Counted from the first letter of the stretch, positions 32,530-42,628 are shown. The stretch is DNA of 64,000 nucleotides from Rodentibacter genomosp. 2 (GCA_001999425.1 MLHP01000024.1:62001-126000), one strand, 5' to 3'. Notes: a model not told the origin generated them from the sequence alone. Numbers and translations: made by a program.

Positions 32530-34074
32530 ATGGATAACGAAACGCTATCAGCACAAAATACTCTACCTTACTCTCGCGCCAATGTGCGGGAAATTGCCGC
32601 TATTGATCTTGGCTCAAACAGTTTTCATATGATTGTGGCACGCATTATGAATGGCTCAATTCAAGTATTATCACGTTTAAAGCAAAAAGTGAAATTGGCC
32701 GAGGGGTTAGATGAAAACGGTGTATTAAATCAAGAAGCAATTGCCCGCGGTGTGGATTGTTTGGCACTTTTTGCCGAACGTTTGCAAGGGTTTGCCCAAG
32801 AAAACGTGAGCGTAGTGGGTACTTACACGTTGCGAAGAGCGGTCAATAATGATGAATTTTTACGTCAGGCTGCAAAGGTATTCCCTTATCCGATAAACAT
32901 TATCAGTGGACAAACCGAGGCTAAAACCATTTATGCCGGCGTATGTCATACTCAGCCGGAAAAAGGCAGAAAATTGGTCATTGATATTGGTGGCGGATCG
33001 ACAGAAATGATCATTGGTGATGATTTCACCCCGATTGTGGCGGAAAGCCGTCATATGGGGTGTGTAAGTTTTGCATCAAAATATTTTAAAAACGGTGAAA
33101 TTTCCAAAGAAAATTTTGAGAAAGCCTATCAAAATGCAATGAATAAAATTGAGGATTTAGGCTGGGAATACCGTAATCTAGGTTGGCAATCCGTATTGGG
33201 TTCGTCCGGTACGATAAAAGCGGTACATCAAGTTATAGCTACTACCTCAGATCCAAATGGGATTATCACAAAAGCACGTTTAGAGGATTTAATCGAACAG
33301 ACTTTGCGTGCGAAACATTTTAATCAATTAAATATTATCGGATTGAATCCGGAACGGGTAGATGTATTTGTTCCGGGGCTGGCTATTTTAAATGCCATAT
33401 TCGATGTATTTAATATTGAACAAATGCGTTATTCTGACGGTGCATTACGTGAAGGGGTGATTTACAGCCTTGAGAAAAATTTCCAAGTTGCGGATATTCG
33501 TGCACGTACGGCATTGGGATTAACGGAACAGTTTGATATTGATACCGATCAAGCACACCGCACAGCGGGTAGTGCAAATTTACTGGCACACCAATATACC
33601 GATTGGGTCAATCCGGCGTTGGCGGAAGAAATGCGGAATTTACTGCTTTGGGCGGCACGCTTACATGAAGTGGGGATTGTGATTAATCATAAAGGTATGC
33701 AAAAACATTCAGCCTACATTCTGCAAAATATGAAATTACCGGGATTTGACCGTGAACAACAACGTTTACTGGTGTTACTTGTTCGTTTGCATATAGGCAT
33801 ATTAAAAATTACGGATTTGGTAAAATTTTCCCGCTATGATGAACAGGACGTATTGGCGTTAATACGATTGTTGCGCCTTGCCGTCATTTTAAACAAATCA
33901 CGCCAAGCCACAGAGAAAACCCAAAAAATCACCCTTAAAACCAACCGCACTTTTAAGGATTGGGTATTGGGATTTGAACAAGGTTATCTTGAACGCAACC
34001 CATTGATTTGGAACGAACTTAGACAAGAAAGTAACGGATTGAAAGAATTGGGATTAGGGTTGGTATTTAATTAA
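32530..34074 (+). CDS. ppx: Exopolyphosphatase Ppx
   Basis: A 514-residue Ppx/GppA-family phosphatase with the ASKHA ATPase fold: phosphate-1 motif IAAIDLGSNSFHMIVARI (near residue 22) and phosphate-2 motif LVIDIGGGSTEMIIGD (near residue 148), plus a C-terminal HD-like helical domain (LLLWAARLHEVGIVINHKGMQKHSAYI). Length fits Ppx (513 in E. coli) rather than the shorter GppA, but the two are hard to separate without a tree. It ends 4 bp inside the convergent PRD-domain gene. Confidence 0.9.
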   Translation: MDNETLSAQNTLPYSRANVREIAAIDLGSNSFHMIVARIMNGSIQVLSRLKQKVKLAEGLDENGVLNQEAIARGVDCLALFAERLQGFAQENVSVVGTYTLRRAVNNDEFLRQAAKVFPYPINIISGQTEAKTIYAGVCHTQPEKGRKLVIDIGGGSTEMIIGDDFTPIVAESRHMGCVSFASKYFKNGEISKENFEKAYQNAMNKIEDLGWEYRNLGWQSVLGSSGTIKAVHQVIATTSDPNGIITKARLEDLIEQTLRAKHFNQLNIIGLNPERVDVFVPGLAILNAIFDVFNIEQMRYSDGALREGVIYSLEKNFQVADIRARTALGLTEQFDIDTDQAHRTAGSANLLAHQYTDWVNPALAEEMRNLLLWAARLHEVGIVINHKGMQKHSAYILQNMKLPGFDREQQRLLVLLVRLHIGILKITDLVKFSRYDEQDVLALIRLLRLAVILNKSRQATEKTQKITLKTNRTFKDWVLGFEQGYLERNPLIWNELRQESNGLKELGLGLVFN

Positions 34075-34466
34075 TCGATGGGAGTAGTGGCTGGCGTTTG
34101 GTAAATTTGTTCTTGCTCCAGTAGCAAGGAATAAACATTTGCTAAAAAATAAGTTTGTTCTGCATGAGGAATCTCAAAAGGTATGAAAGAAAGGAGATCC
34201 TCATGAATCGCCAAAACCTGAGGCAAAATAGTTGCACGCCGGATTTCTTCAAATATGTCCTGATAGAGTGGAGAAACACAGCCGCCGCGTTCTATACGGC
34301 CTAAGCTACAGGCGATATGGAACAACAACATATTGACTAGTGCCGTGTTCACGTCCGCTTGCCAGTGGTTTTTGAGGCGATCACGCAGTTGAAGTACGAT
34401 GTCAATAATCGGTTGATTAATTTGCCCGCGTAATTTCCAACGCTCAAGCTGATCAAGCAGTCGCAT
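34071..34466 (-). CDS. PRD-domain-like orphan protein
   Basis: A 131-residue helical protein read leftwards and overlapping the ppx stop by 4 bp. The stretch NMLLFHIACSLGRIERGG resembles the first histidine motif of PTS regulation domains (in antiterminators: DHIxFAIER) and PFEIPHAEQTYFLANVYSLL resembles the second helix (IPxxEIxYLxLH). It has no RNA-binding or DNA-binding domain, so it is a free-standing PRD-like module. Such modules are normally phosphorylated by HPr or EIIB. Ribosome site GGGAG precedes ATG 34466. The domain call is from eye matching and is moderate. Confidence 0.6.
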   Translation of the reverse strand: MRLLDQLERWKLRGQINQPIIDIVLQLRDRLKNHWQADVNTALVNMLLFHIACSLGRIERGGCVSPLYQDIFEEIRRATILPQVLAIHEDLLSFIPFEIPHAEQTYFLANVYSLLLEQEQIYQTPATTPID

Positions 34467-34586
34467 TTTTTCTCCCGTTCCACTAAAATCATCCTCATAA
34501 TCTACCGCACTTTATATAAAGAAAACAGTGCAGAGATCACAAATCTGTAACAAATCATAAATCTCATAAGGAATTAAGAAATAAAG

Positions 34587-35186
34587 ATGATAGACAATGC
34601 ACTTTTCGACCGCTATGAAGGGTTGATTTTTGATATGGACGGCACATTGATTGACACAATGCCGGTACATGCCCGTGCTTGGGGAATGGTGGGCGAGCAA
34701 TTCGGCTACGATTTTGACAGCCAAATTATGTATCAGCTAGGCGGTGCTACGGTGCGAACCATTGCCTCGGCGATTATGGAAAAAGCCGGTATGCCACAAC
34801 GCCATCTTGATGAAGTGGTTGAGGCGAAACGGGCGCTTTCCTATCAGCTTATCCCGACCGAATCCAAATTGCTTCCCACCTTTGACGTTGTTCGACACTA
34901 TTATCGGAAAAAACCGATTTCGCTTGGTTCCGGTTCTCACCGCCATTTGATCGATATGTTAATGAATAAACTTGCCATTGCACCTTATTTTAATGCGATT
35001 GTCAGTGCCGATGATGTAAAAGAACACAAACCGCATCCGGAAACGTTTTTACGTTGTGCGGAATTAACCGGTGTGAATCCGACCAATTGCATTGTTTTTG
35101 AAGATGCTGATTTAGGTGTTCAGGCTGGATTAAATGCAGGTATGGACGTTTTTGATGTTCGCACTCAGCAAATTATTAAGGCATAA
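34587..35186 (+). CDS. yqaB: HAD-family sugar-phosphate phosphatase (YqaB type)
   Basis: A 199-residue haloacid-dehalogenase hydrolase of the beta-phosphoglucomutase-like subgroup. Motif I FDMDGTLIDTMPVHARAW has the nucleophile Asp16 and acid/base Asp18; motif II is LGSGSHRH; motif III/IV is KEHKPHPETFLRCAE and VFEDADLGVQAGLNAGMDV. E. coli YqaB removes phosphate from fructose 1-phosphate. It begins an operon with an acetyltransferase and yqaA, with 2-bp gaps. Confidence 0.88.
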   Translation: MIDNALFDRYEGLIFDMDGTLIDTMPVHARAWGMVGEQFGYDFDSQIMYQLGGATVRTIASAIMEKAGMPQRHLDEVVEAKRALSYQLIPTESKLLPTFDVVRHYYRKKPISLGSGSHRHLIDMLMNKLAIAPYFNAIVSADDVKEHKPHPETFLRCAELTGVNPTNCIVFEDADLGVQAGLNAGMDVFDVRTQQIIKA

Positions 35187-35188
35187 AA

Positions 35189-35788
35189 ATGACAGAATAT
35201 GAAAAAATGATGGCAGGATTGGCGCATTTACCGGCAGAACCGGAATTAAAAAATATGCGCAGACAGGCTCGGGAAATCTTGTTTGAATTTAACCGCACTT
35301 CACCGAATGATGATGAAACGCAAAATGCACTGATTAGAAAATTGTTTGGTCAAGCGGATGAAACCACCTCTATTAATGCACCTTTTCACTGTGATTATGG
35401 GATAAACATCAAAGTAGGGAAAAATTTCTTTGCTAATTATCATTGTGTGATGTTAGATAATGGCGGAATTACCATTGGTGACGATGTGATGTTCGCACCC
35501 AATGTTAGTCTTTATACGGTGGGACATCCTTTAGATGCGGAATTGCGTAATATTGGCTGGGAACAGGCAAAACCGATCATCATCGGCAATAACGTTTGGG
35601 TTGGTGGCAATGTGGTGATTTTGCCGGGAGTCACTATCGGAGATAATGTCGTTATTGGGGCGGGCAGTGTGGTCAGTAAAGATCTGCCGGATAACGTGCT
35701 TGCGTTTGGTAACCCTTGCCGTATTGTGCGTGAAATTACCGAACAGGATCGTGAATATTATATTCGGACTTATCGGCCGGATGTCTAG
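35189..35788 (+). CDS. Maltose/galactoside O-acetyltransferase family protein
   Basis: A 199-residue left-handed beta-helix acetyltransferase. The hexapeptide repeats run from about residue 70 to 185 (IKVGKNF, ITIGDDV, IIIGNNVWVGGNVVILPGVTIG, VVIGAGSVV). The catalytic histidine lies in YTVGHPLD and the CoA region ends GNPCRIVREI. It belongs to the Maa/LacA/NodL group that acetylates simple sugars from acetyl-CoA; the substrate is not decided by the sequence. It lies between yqaB and yqaA in a tight cluster. Confidence 0.87.
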   Translation: MTEYEKMMAGLAHLPAEPELKNMRRQAREILFEFNRTSPNDDETQNALIRKLFGQADETTSINAPFHCDYGINIKVGKNFFANYHCVMLDNGGITIGDDVMFAPNVSLYTVGHPLDAELRNIGWEQAKPIIIGNNVWVGGNVVILPGVTIGDNVVIGAGSVVSKDLPDNVLAFGNPCRIVREITEQDREYYIRTYRPDV

Positions 35789-35790
35789 CA

Positions 35791-36267
35791 ATGGATTGGT
35801 TTTCCTTTAGCTTTTGGGCTAATTTCTGGCAGAATCACGCATTCTGGTTGATGTTTGCCAGTGCTTTTTTAAGTGCTACGGTATTGCCCGGTAATTCGGA
35901 AATTGTGTTTATGACATTGGTTATCCCTAAATTAACCCTCAATCCGCTCTTAAGTGCGGATGTTTTAGGGCTTATTTTTATTGCCACATTGGGAAATACT
36001 TTGGGAAGTCTTACGACCTATGTGATTGGATGTTGGTTTCCTAAATTTGAAAGCAAAAATGACCGCACTTTATGGATAATGGAAAAACTTCAACGTTATG
36101 GTGCGGTGGTATTATTATTGAGCTGGTTACCTGTTGTTGGCGATTTATTTTGTGCTATTGCGGGCTGGCTACGTCTAAACTTTGCAGCAAGCTGTTTATT
36201 TATTTTTCTTGGTAAATTAGCACGTTATACGCTGTTATTGTTTTTAAGTACGGCGTTCTTATTATAA
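35791..36267 (+). CDS. yqaA: Inner-membrane protein YqaA (DedA-like)
   Basis: A 158-residue membrane protein with about four hydrophobic segments. The pattern ASAFLSATVLPGNSEIVFM near the N-terminus and GNTLGSLTTYVIGCWFPK belong to the YqaA branch of the SNARE-associated/DedA superfamily, whose other members move undecaprenyl phosphate or other lipids. The role of YqaA itself is not known. It follows the acetyltransferase after 2 bp; a hairpin (GCCCTTCA/TGAAGGGC, 36282-36302) follows the stop. One uptake sequence lies near 36062. Confidence 0.87.
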   Translation: MDWFSFSFWANFWQNHAFWLMFASAFLSATVLPGNSEIVFMTLVIPKLTLNPLLSADVLGLIFIATLGNTLGSLTTYVIGCWFPKFESKNDRTLWIMEKLQRYGAVVLLLSWLPVVGDLFCAIAGWLRLNFAASCLFIFLGKLARYTLLLFLSTAFLL

Positions 36268-36281
36268 AATGCCGAAAAAAT

Positions 36282-36302
36282 GCCCTTCAGCAAGTGAAGG
36301 GC
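36282..36302 (+). terminator. Hairpin after yqaA
   Basis: GCCCTTCA (36282-36289) pairs perfectly with TGAAGGGC (36295-36302) around 5 bases, but no T run follows, so it may be a weak terminator or an mRNA-end stabiliser. Confidence 0.5.
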
Positions 36303-36450
36303 GAATAACCTAAGGAACCAATTTTATTAAACAACTGCAAGTTGCTTACTCTATAAGACTAAGGCTTTGCAGAAAAGTTCAAAGGGAATTGAGAAAATTG
36401 ACAATTTCTTGAAGAAAATTTACAACCAAATGATTTATAAGGAAAAGTTT

Positions 36451-36954
36451 ATGCCGTTACTTGATAGTTTTAAAGTGGATCACACGAAAATGAATGCACC
36501 GGCCGTGCGTATTGCTAAAACAATGCAAACACCAAAGGGCGATGACATCACAATTTTTGATTTACGTTTCTGTATTCCAAACAAGGAAATTCTGCCGCCA
36601 AAAGGAATCCATACCCTTGAGCATTTGTTTGCCGGCTTTATGCGCGATCATTTAAATAGTGAGAGTGTGGAAATTATTGATATTTCTCCAATGGGTTGTC
36701 GTACCGGTTTTTATATGTCATTAATCGGTACTCCGAACGAACAGCATGTGGCGCAGGCGTGGTTGGCTGCGATGCAGGATATTTTAAACGTGAAAGATCA
36801 AGCGGCAATTCCGGAATTAAATATTTACCAATGCGGCACTTATACGGAACATTCTCTTGATGAAGCACACGAGATTGCCAAAAATATTATTGCTCGAGGG
36901 GTTGGTGTGAATAAGAACTCCGATCTTACCCTTGACGAATCATTACTAAAATAA
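36451..36954 (+). CDS. luxS: S-ribosylhomocysteine lyase, autoinducer-2 synthase
   Basis: A 167-residue metalloenzyme that splits S-ribosylhomocysteine into homocysteine and the precursor of autoinducer-2. The metal ligands are in [14 protein letters not shown] (His, His) and [15 protein letters not shown] (Cys); the catalytic Cys is in [12 protein letters not shown] start at ATG 36451 ([11 protein letters not shown]) after AAGGAAAA; the longer frame upstream has no family similarity. The gene is followed 9 bp later by purT. Confidence 0.97.
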   Translation: MPLLDSFKVDHTKMNAPAVRIAKTMQTPKGDDITIFDLRFCIPNKEILPPKGIHTLEHLFAGFMRDHLNSESVEIIDISPMGCRTGFYMSLIGTPNEQHVAQAWLAAMQDILNVKDQAAIPELNIYQCGTYTEHSLDEAHEIAKNIIARGVGVNKNSDLTLDESLLK

Positions 36955-36963
36955 GGAGAGAAT

Positions 36964-38145
36964 ATGACAACCCTTGGCACCGCATTAAGCCCGAACGCAA
37001 CGAAAGTGATGATGTTGGGATCCGGTGAGTTAGGCAAAGAAGTCGTCATTGAATTACAGCGTTTAGGTGTGGAAGTGATCGCAGTAGATCGCTACGAAAA
37101 CGCGCCAGCACAACAAGTGGCGCACCGTGCTTATACGATTTCTATGTTAGACGGTGATGCACTGAAAGCCTTAGTCGAAAAGGAAAAACCTGATTATATT
37201 GTACCGGAGGTGGAGGCGATTGCTACGGCGACTTTAGTGGAATTGGAACAAGCCGGTTTTAATGTCGTTCCAACGGCAAAAGCTACGCAGCTCACCATGA
37301 ATCGGGAAGGCATTCGCCGTTTGGCTTCCGAGGAATTAGGCTTGCCTACTTCACCTTATCAATTTGTTGATAATTTTGCCGATTTTCAAAGTGCGGTAGA
37401 AAAAATTGGTATTCCTTGTGTGGTGAAGCCGATTATGTCTTCTTCGGGCCATGGTCAAAGTATTTTGAAATCAAAAGACGATCTACAAAAAGCGTGGGAC
37501 TATGCGCAAGAGGGTGGGCGTGCCGGAGCTGGACGTGTCATTGTTGAAGGTTTTGTTAAATTTGATTACGAAATCACGTTGTTAACCGTTCGCCATATCA
37601 ATGGAACGAGTTTTCTTGCACCAATCGGACATCGCCAAGAGGACGGTGATTATCGCGAATCTTGGCAACCGCAGGCAATGTCAGAGATTGCTTTACAAAA
37701 AGCACAAGCTATTGCAGAAAAAATCACTGGCGCATTAGGTGGACGTGGCATTTTCGGCGTGGAAATGTTTGTCTGTGGTGATGAGGTGATTTTTAATGAA
37801 GTTTCACCACGCCCGCATGATACTGGTATGGTTACTTTAATTTCACAAGAATTATCCGAATTTGCCTTACACGCCCGTGCCATTTTGGGGTTACCTATTC
37901 CCGAAATAACCTTAATTAGCCCATCGGCTTCTAAAGCTATTGTGGTGGAGGGACAATCAAATAATGTTCAATTTGGCGGCATTGATAAATTGCTTGCCGA
38001 ACCGCACACCAATATTCGTTTATTTGGAAAACCGGAAGTAAACGGCCATCGCCGACTAGGTGTAGTGCTGGCTCGTGATATTTCGGTAGAAAAAGCATTG
38101 GAAAAAGTAAAACGGGCTTATGAAAAATTAGACGTTAAGTTGTAA
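36964..38145 (+). CDS. purT: Formate-dependent phosphoribosylglycinamide formyltransferase 2
   Basis: A 393-residue ATP-grasp enzyme that adds formyl from formate and ATP to GAR in purine synthesis. The nucleotide-fold start [22 protein letters not shown] and the ATP-grasp core [15 protein letters not shown] and [33 protein letters not shown] are diagnostic. Length matches E. coli PurT (392). It is only 9 bp from luxS and shows no PurR box of its own. A terminator hairpin follows. Confidence 0.98.
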   Translation: MTTLGTALSPNATKVMMLGSGELGKEVVIELQRLGVEVIAVDRYENAPAQQVAHRAYTISMLDGDALKALVEKEKPDYIVPEVEAIATATLVELEQAGFNVVPTAKATQLTMNREGIRRLASEELGLPTSPYQFVDNFADFQSAVEKIGIPCVVKPIMSSSGHGQSILKSKDDLQKAWDYAQEGGRAGAGRVIVEGFVKFDYEITLLTVRHINGTSFLAPIGHRQEDGDYRESWQPQAMSEIALQKAQAIAEKITGALGGRGIFGVEMFVCGDEVIFNEVSPRPHDTGMVTLISQELSEFALHARAILGLPIPEITLISPSASKAIVVEGQSNNVQFGGIDKLLAEPHTNIRLFGKPEVNGHRRLGVVLARDISVEKALEKVKRAYEKLDVKL

Positions 38146-38160
38146 ATTATTTCATTATTT

Positions 38161-38186
38161 AGGCATATTTTAGGATATGCCTTTTT
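38161..38186 (+). terminator. Intrinsic terminator after purT
   Basis: AGGCATAT (38161-38168) pairs with ATATGCCT (38175-38182) around 6 bases, followed by five T. Confidence 0.78.
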
Positions 38187-38222
38187 ATTAAGATTTAATA
38201 AAAGGGGATAAGTCACAATATT

Positions 38223-38900
38223 ATGAATAATGTACAAAAGAAATATTTTATTGGATTAACCCATTTTTTAGGTAATGTGCTTGGGCCAAAATATGAGGTG
38301 GTTTTTCATTCTGTTGATAAAAATAAAACTTCAATGGAAGCGATAGCGAATAATCACGTTAGTGGAAGAACGCTTTCTTCACCGCTAAGTTCTTTTGCCT
38401 TAAATATGTTACAGGATAAGGTTTATTTAGATAAAGACTTTATTTCTAATTATAAAGCCGTGGGGGATTCTGATAAGCTCATTCGAGGTTCAACTTATTT
38501 TATAAAAAATGGAGATAAACTAGAAGGAATATTGTGTATTAATCATGATACATCCGAGCTTGTTGATACGATGAGCAAACTAATTTCATTAGAAAATTTA
38601 GGGGTGTTTGTTAATTTATTAGGTATTGATTCGGCATTTGCAGAAATGGAAGAATCTGAAATAATTAGTCAGGAAAAACTTGAAAATTCAGTCGAAGATA
38701 TTTTGTCTGAATATATAGATCTCACGTTACTGGACTCAGAGAAAAGCTTAACATTAAGACAAAAAGAAAATTCTATCCGTGTTTTATTTGAGAAAGGAAT
38801 ATTTAATATCAAAGGTGCAGTTCCTTTTGTAGCAAAATATTTGAGAATATCAGAACCTAGCGTTTATCGATATTTAAAAAATATTAAGCAGAAAAAATAA
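38223..38900 (+). CDS. YheO-type PAS/HTH transcriptional regulator
   Basis: A 225-residue cytosolic regulator. Residues about 8-125 form a YheO-like PAS domain (FLGNVLGPKYEVVFHSVDK at its start, LIRGSTYFIKNGDKLEGILCINHD near residue 100) and residues about 175-222 a C-terminal helix-turn-helix (FNIKGAVPFVAKYLRISEPSVYRYLKNI). The effector is not known from sequence. It converges on the tutB-tpl genes, sharing a two-way terminator, and is the only nearby regulator; control of tyrosine breakdown is a guess from position. AT content is high and there is no uptake sequence in this gene. Confidence 0.8.
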   Translation: MNNVQKKYFIGLTHFLGNVLGPKYEVVFHSVDKNKTSMEAIANNHVSGRTLSSPLSSFALNMLQDKVYLDKDFISNYKAVGDSDKLIRGSTYFIKNGDKLEGILCINHDTSELVDTMSKLISLENLGVFVNLLGIDSAFAEMEESEIISQEKLENSVEDILSEYIDLTLLDSEKSLTLRQKENSIRVLFEKGIFNIKGAVPFVAKYLRISEPSVYRYLKNIKQKK

Positions 38901-38904
38901 GAAT

Positions 38905-38940
38905 AAAATTGACATTCTAAATAAGAATGTCAATTTTTTT
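38905..38940. terminator. Bidirectional terminator between the YheO-type gene and tutB
   Basis: AAAATTGACATTCT (38905-38918) pairs perfectly with AGAATGTCAATTTT (38924-38937) around 5 bases, with T runs on both strands, between convergent genes. Confidence 0.88.
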
Positions 38941-38941
38941 A

Positions 38942-40156
38942 TTAGCCAACAACTTTCGGTAAAAATCCTAATTTTATGAGGAAAGGAATATTGACAATGA
39001 TCATACCTAAAATAGAAATAATTATTAGAATGCCCTTGCTGCCAATAACCCGATAGGGAAGATTAGGATGCAGTTTTCGTGCTTTCCATACTAATGCAGC
39101 CGGTAGTACAACCGCATAGAATGCAAACATTTGTCCTGCGTAACCCAGCGCTAAAATGAAACCTTCGGGATAAAAAAATGCGAATAGGAGAGGAGGAAGA
39201 AAAGTTAAAAAACCTAGGTATAATCGATTCGTTGAAATATTGCAGGCACGTTTGAGTAAATCCTCAATACATTCAAGTAAACCTAGTGCGACACCTAAGA
39301 AAGACGTTATCAGGGCAAGCGCTGAGAAGATTTTTACTATGCCTGCAATAATACTGCTTCCGGTGATTATTCTAACCGCTTCAATGAGCCCGTTTAGTGT
39401 CGGATCTTGATGTAGTATTTCAAGGAATTTTGTTTGACTTAATACGCCATGAGTTGAACATTGCCATAAAATATAACCAATTAAGGTAATCGCAGAACCA
39501 AAAATAATCGAAATTCTGAGCGCTCTTACGTCTCCTTCAAGGTATTTATTAAGACATGGAATCGAACCATGAAAACCAAATGCAGTGAAGAAAACCGGAC
39601 TTGCTGAAATGAGCAAAGTGCTATCTATTGGCATCGCCATAAGGTTGTCTAATTTGATTTCCGGAATCATTAAGCCTAAAACAATGAGTAATGCTAGGAG
39701 CATAAACACAAATAAAATTCGATTTAATATATCGACAATTTGTGTGCCAATAATGATAAAAATCCCAAAAAATATGGTGAATAGTAGGATGGAGGCTTTC
39801 ATTTTCAGATTAGGAGTCGCAAAATCAGGCAATGTTGAGGAAAGAATTGCGCCTCCCCCCGTGACATAAGCGGACAATAAAGCATATAAAAAGATCATTA
39901 ATACGCTTGTTGCAACGATTCTTCCCAGCTTCCCAAAATATTGTGAGGCCAACGTGCCTATTCCGGCATCATATTCTGCCGTTTGATATACCTCGACAAA
40001 AAGCAATGCACTATATGTCAGTAATACCCATAAAATGCCAAGTAAAATAATTGTGAAGGTTAATCCCATTCCTGCGGAGGTGAGTGGCATAGCAAGCATT
40101 CCCGCGCCAATCATGGTTCCGGAAGTAATGAGTGTACTGCCCAGTGTTTTGTTCAT
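38942..40156 (-). CDS. tutB: Tyrosine-specific permease (TutB/TyrP/TnaB family)
   Basis: A 404-residue transporter of the aromatic amino acid permease family with about 11 membrane helices. The N-terminus KTLGSTLITSGTMIGAGMLAMPL is the family substrate-binding signature, and FTAFGFHGSIPCLNKYLEGD near residue 190 is typical. The family covers TnaB, Mtr and TyrP; the substrate is inferred to be tyrosine because the neighbouring enzyme is tyrosine phenol-lyase, and tpl-tutB pairs are known in Pantoea and Citrobacter. The gene is 146 bp downstream of tpl, with a hairpin in between. No uptake sequences. Confidence 0.85.
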   Translation of the reverse strand: MNKTLGSTLITSGTMIGAGMLAMPLTSAGMGLTFTIILLGILWVLLTYSALLFVEVYQTAEYDAGIGTLASQYFGKLGRIVATSVLMIFLYALLSAYVTGGGAILSSTLPDFATPNLKMKASILLFTIFFGIFIIIGTQIVDILNRILFVFMLLALLIVLGLMIPEIKLDNLMAMPIDSTLLISASPVFFTAFGFHGSIPCLNKYLEGDVRALRISIIFGSAITLIGYILWQCSTHGVLSQTKFLEILHQDPTLNGLIEAVRIITGSSIIAGIVKIFSALALITSFLGVALGLLECIEDLLKRACNISTNRLYLGFLTFLPPLLFAFFYPEGFILALGYAGQMFAFYAVVLPAALVWKARKLHPNLPYRVIGSKGILIIISILGMIIVNIPFLIKLGFLPKVVG

Positions 40157-40262
40157 GAGTTTTCTCCTTTCTTATTTTTATAGAAAGGCGAGTCACGTCC
40201 TTATTTGACAACACATCAAAAAAACAATGTCATTAGAATGTTTTCGCTTTAAGTTCGGACAT

Positions 40263-40297
40263 AAAAAGCACCTACTCCATTGCTGAAGTAGGCGCAT
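40263..40297 (-). terminator. Hairpin between tpl and tutB
   Basis: On the minus strand GCGCCTACT pairs with AGTAGGTGC (one G-U) around an 8-10-base loop and is followed by TTTTTAT. It ends tpl transcription or lets only part of it through to tutB. Confidence 0.7.
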
Positions 40298-40302
40298 TAC
40301 AC

Positions 40303-41739
<1,437 letters not shown>

Positions 41740-41785
41740 CTATCATCGAGTTATAGCTATATTAATAAAAAATTTTCATATAAAC

Positions 41786-41801
41786 TGTGATCGCTGTCTC
41801 A
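41786..41801 (-). promoter_or_regulatory. Possible CRP site upstream of tpl
   Basis: TGTGA-TCGCTG-TCTCA matches the CRP palindrome TGTGA-N6-TCACA at nine of ten positions. It is 107 bp upstream of the tpl start. tpl genes of Citrobacter and Pantoea need CRP, so a role is plausible. Confidence 0.5.
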
Positions 41802-41950
41802 AATAATAAAAAATTATTAAATAAATTGAGAAAATAGTATAAATGACAATTTTTTAATAAGTTTGAGTTTAATGCTTTAAGCGTTTTTCAATGATTCGGC
41901 ATCTTGAATGGATAAGTTTTTCTCAAATTAGGGTAAGGGGAAAAGGATTA

Positions 41951-41981
41951 AAAAAGAGCGGTCAAAATGACCGCTCTTTTT
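41951..41981. terminator. Variant uptake-sequence inverted pair / terminator
   Basis: AAAAAGAGCGGTCA (41951-41964) and TGACCGCTCTTTTT (41968-41981) form a perfect 14-bp stem with AAA as loop. Both copies carry the GAGCGGT variant of the uptake core. It lies 3' of the autotransporter relic, as the terminator of the lost gene. Confidence 0.82.
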
Positions 41982-41999
41982 GTTTCTAATAGAAGATGT

Positions 42000-42149
42000 T
42001 TACCATTGATAGCGATACACTGCTTGGATTTGGTAAGGTTTATCATAACGTTTACCGTCGGTTCGGGTGATGTCTAAACCAATACGATGATTTGACACGC
42101 CAGCATTTAACCCAAGAGAGCTTTCAAAACGTCTGAGACTACCGAATTT
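42000..42149 (-). pseudogene. Relic of an autotransporter, barrel C-terminus only
   Basis: Read leftwards, 49 codons end in TAA at 42000-42002 and encode a sequence ending QAVYRYQW, preceded by SSLGLNAGVSNHRIGLD and TRTDGKRYDKPYQI. Alternating hydrophobic residues, the last aromatic residue and the RTDGxRY pattern match the last three strands of a classical (type Va) autotransporter barrel. An in-frame TAA at 42150-42152 precedes it, so the rest of the gene is gone. The original terminator remains downstream. The family of the lost passenger cannot be told. Confidence 0.7.
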
Positions 42150-42196
42150 TTATTTCCTGTGAGCCTTCATTAATGTAGGGCATTCTCCCTAAATAT

Positions 42197-42554
42197 TTAT
42201 ACTGCACAGAGCATATTTTCTCCGTTATTAATTAGGAAGCGAAAGAGATCATGTTCATTAATTTGCTGATATGTGGCATATTTTTTCTTTAACCAACCCT
42301 CAGGGATCAATGATGTAAAATAAGGAAATAAGGTTTCCGAATGAAAATGGCTCTGTTCTATGGGAAGGATGAGTGAAAGCAGTATTCCCTGATAATCAGG
42401 ATTATAGGCAAAATGAAAACCATATTTATCTTCTTGGAGTATCCCAATGAACTCACCACCAAGCGCTTTGCGTTTATCATTTAATGAACGACTAAATGCT
42501 TTAAGAATCGATGATTTTTTTCTTCATAAATTTGCTGGCATTAGGCTTATTCAT
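42197..42554 (-). pseudogene. Frameshifted HipA N-terminal / HipS-like gene
   Basis: Read leftwards from ATG 42554 the frame stops after 17 codons. Removing one A from the run of seven A near 42513-42519 restores a reading frame of about 118 codons to TAA at 42197. It encodes GEFIGILQEDKYGFHFAY, then LSLILPIE and LFPYFTSLIPEGWL, the layout of the HipA N-terminal subdomain (short beta domain, then PFFxxLLPEG). Proteins of this size occur as HipS in three-part HipBST toxin-antitoxin loci. No kinase (HipT/HipA) or HipB-like gene is adjacent. A sequencing error in the A run is possible. Confidence 0.6.
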
Positions 42555-42628
42555 AAATCATAAAATATTTATTAAGTGTCAAAAATGATAATTTGGAAGA
42601 TTAAAAACTAGAAAAAGAACACAAAAAA

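Noticed and set aside
41838-41855. TyrR-box-like sequence TATAAA-N6-TTTTTA upstream of tpl
   Set aside because: Only one half-site is acceptable and the region is AT-rich, so the match is expected by chance.
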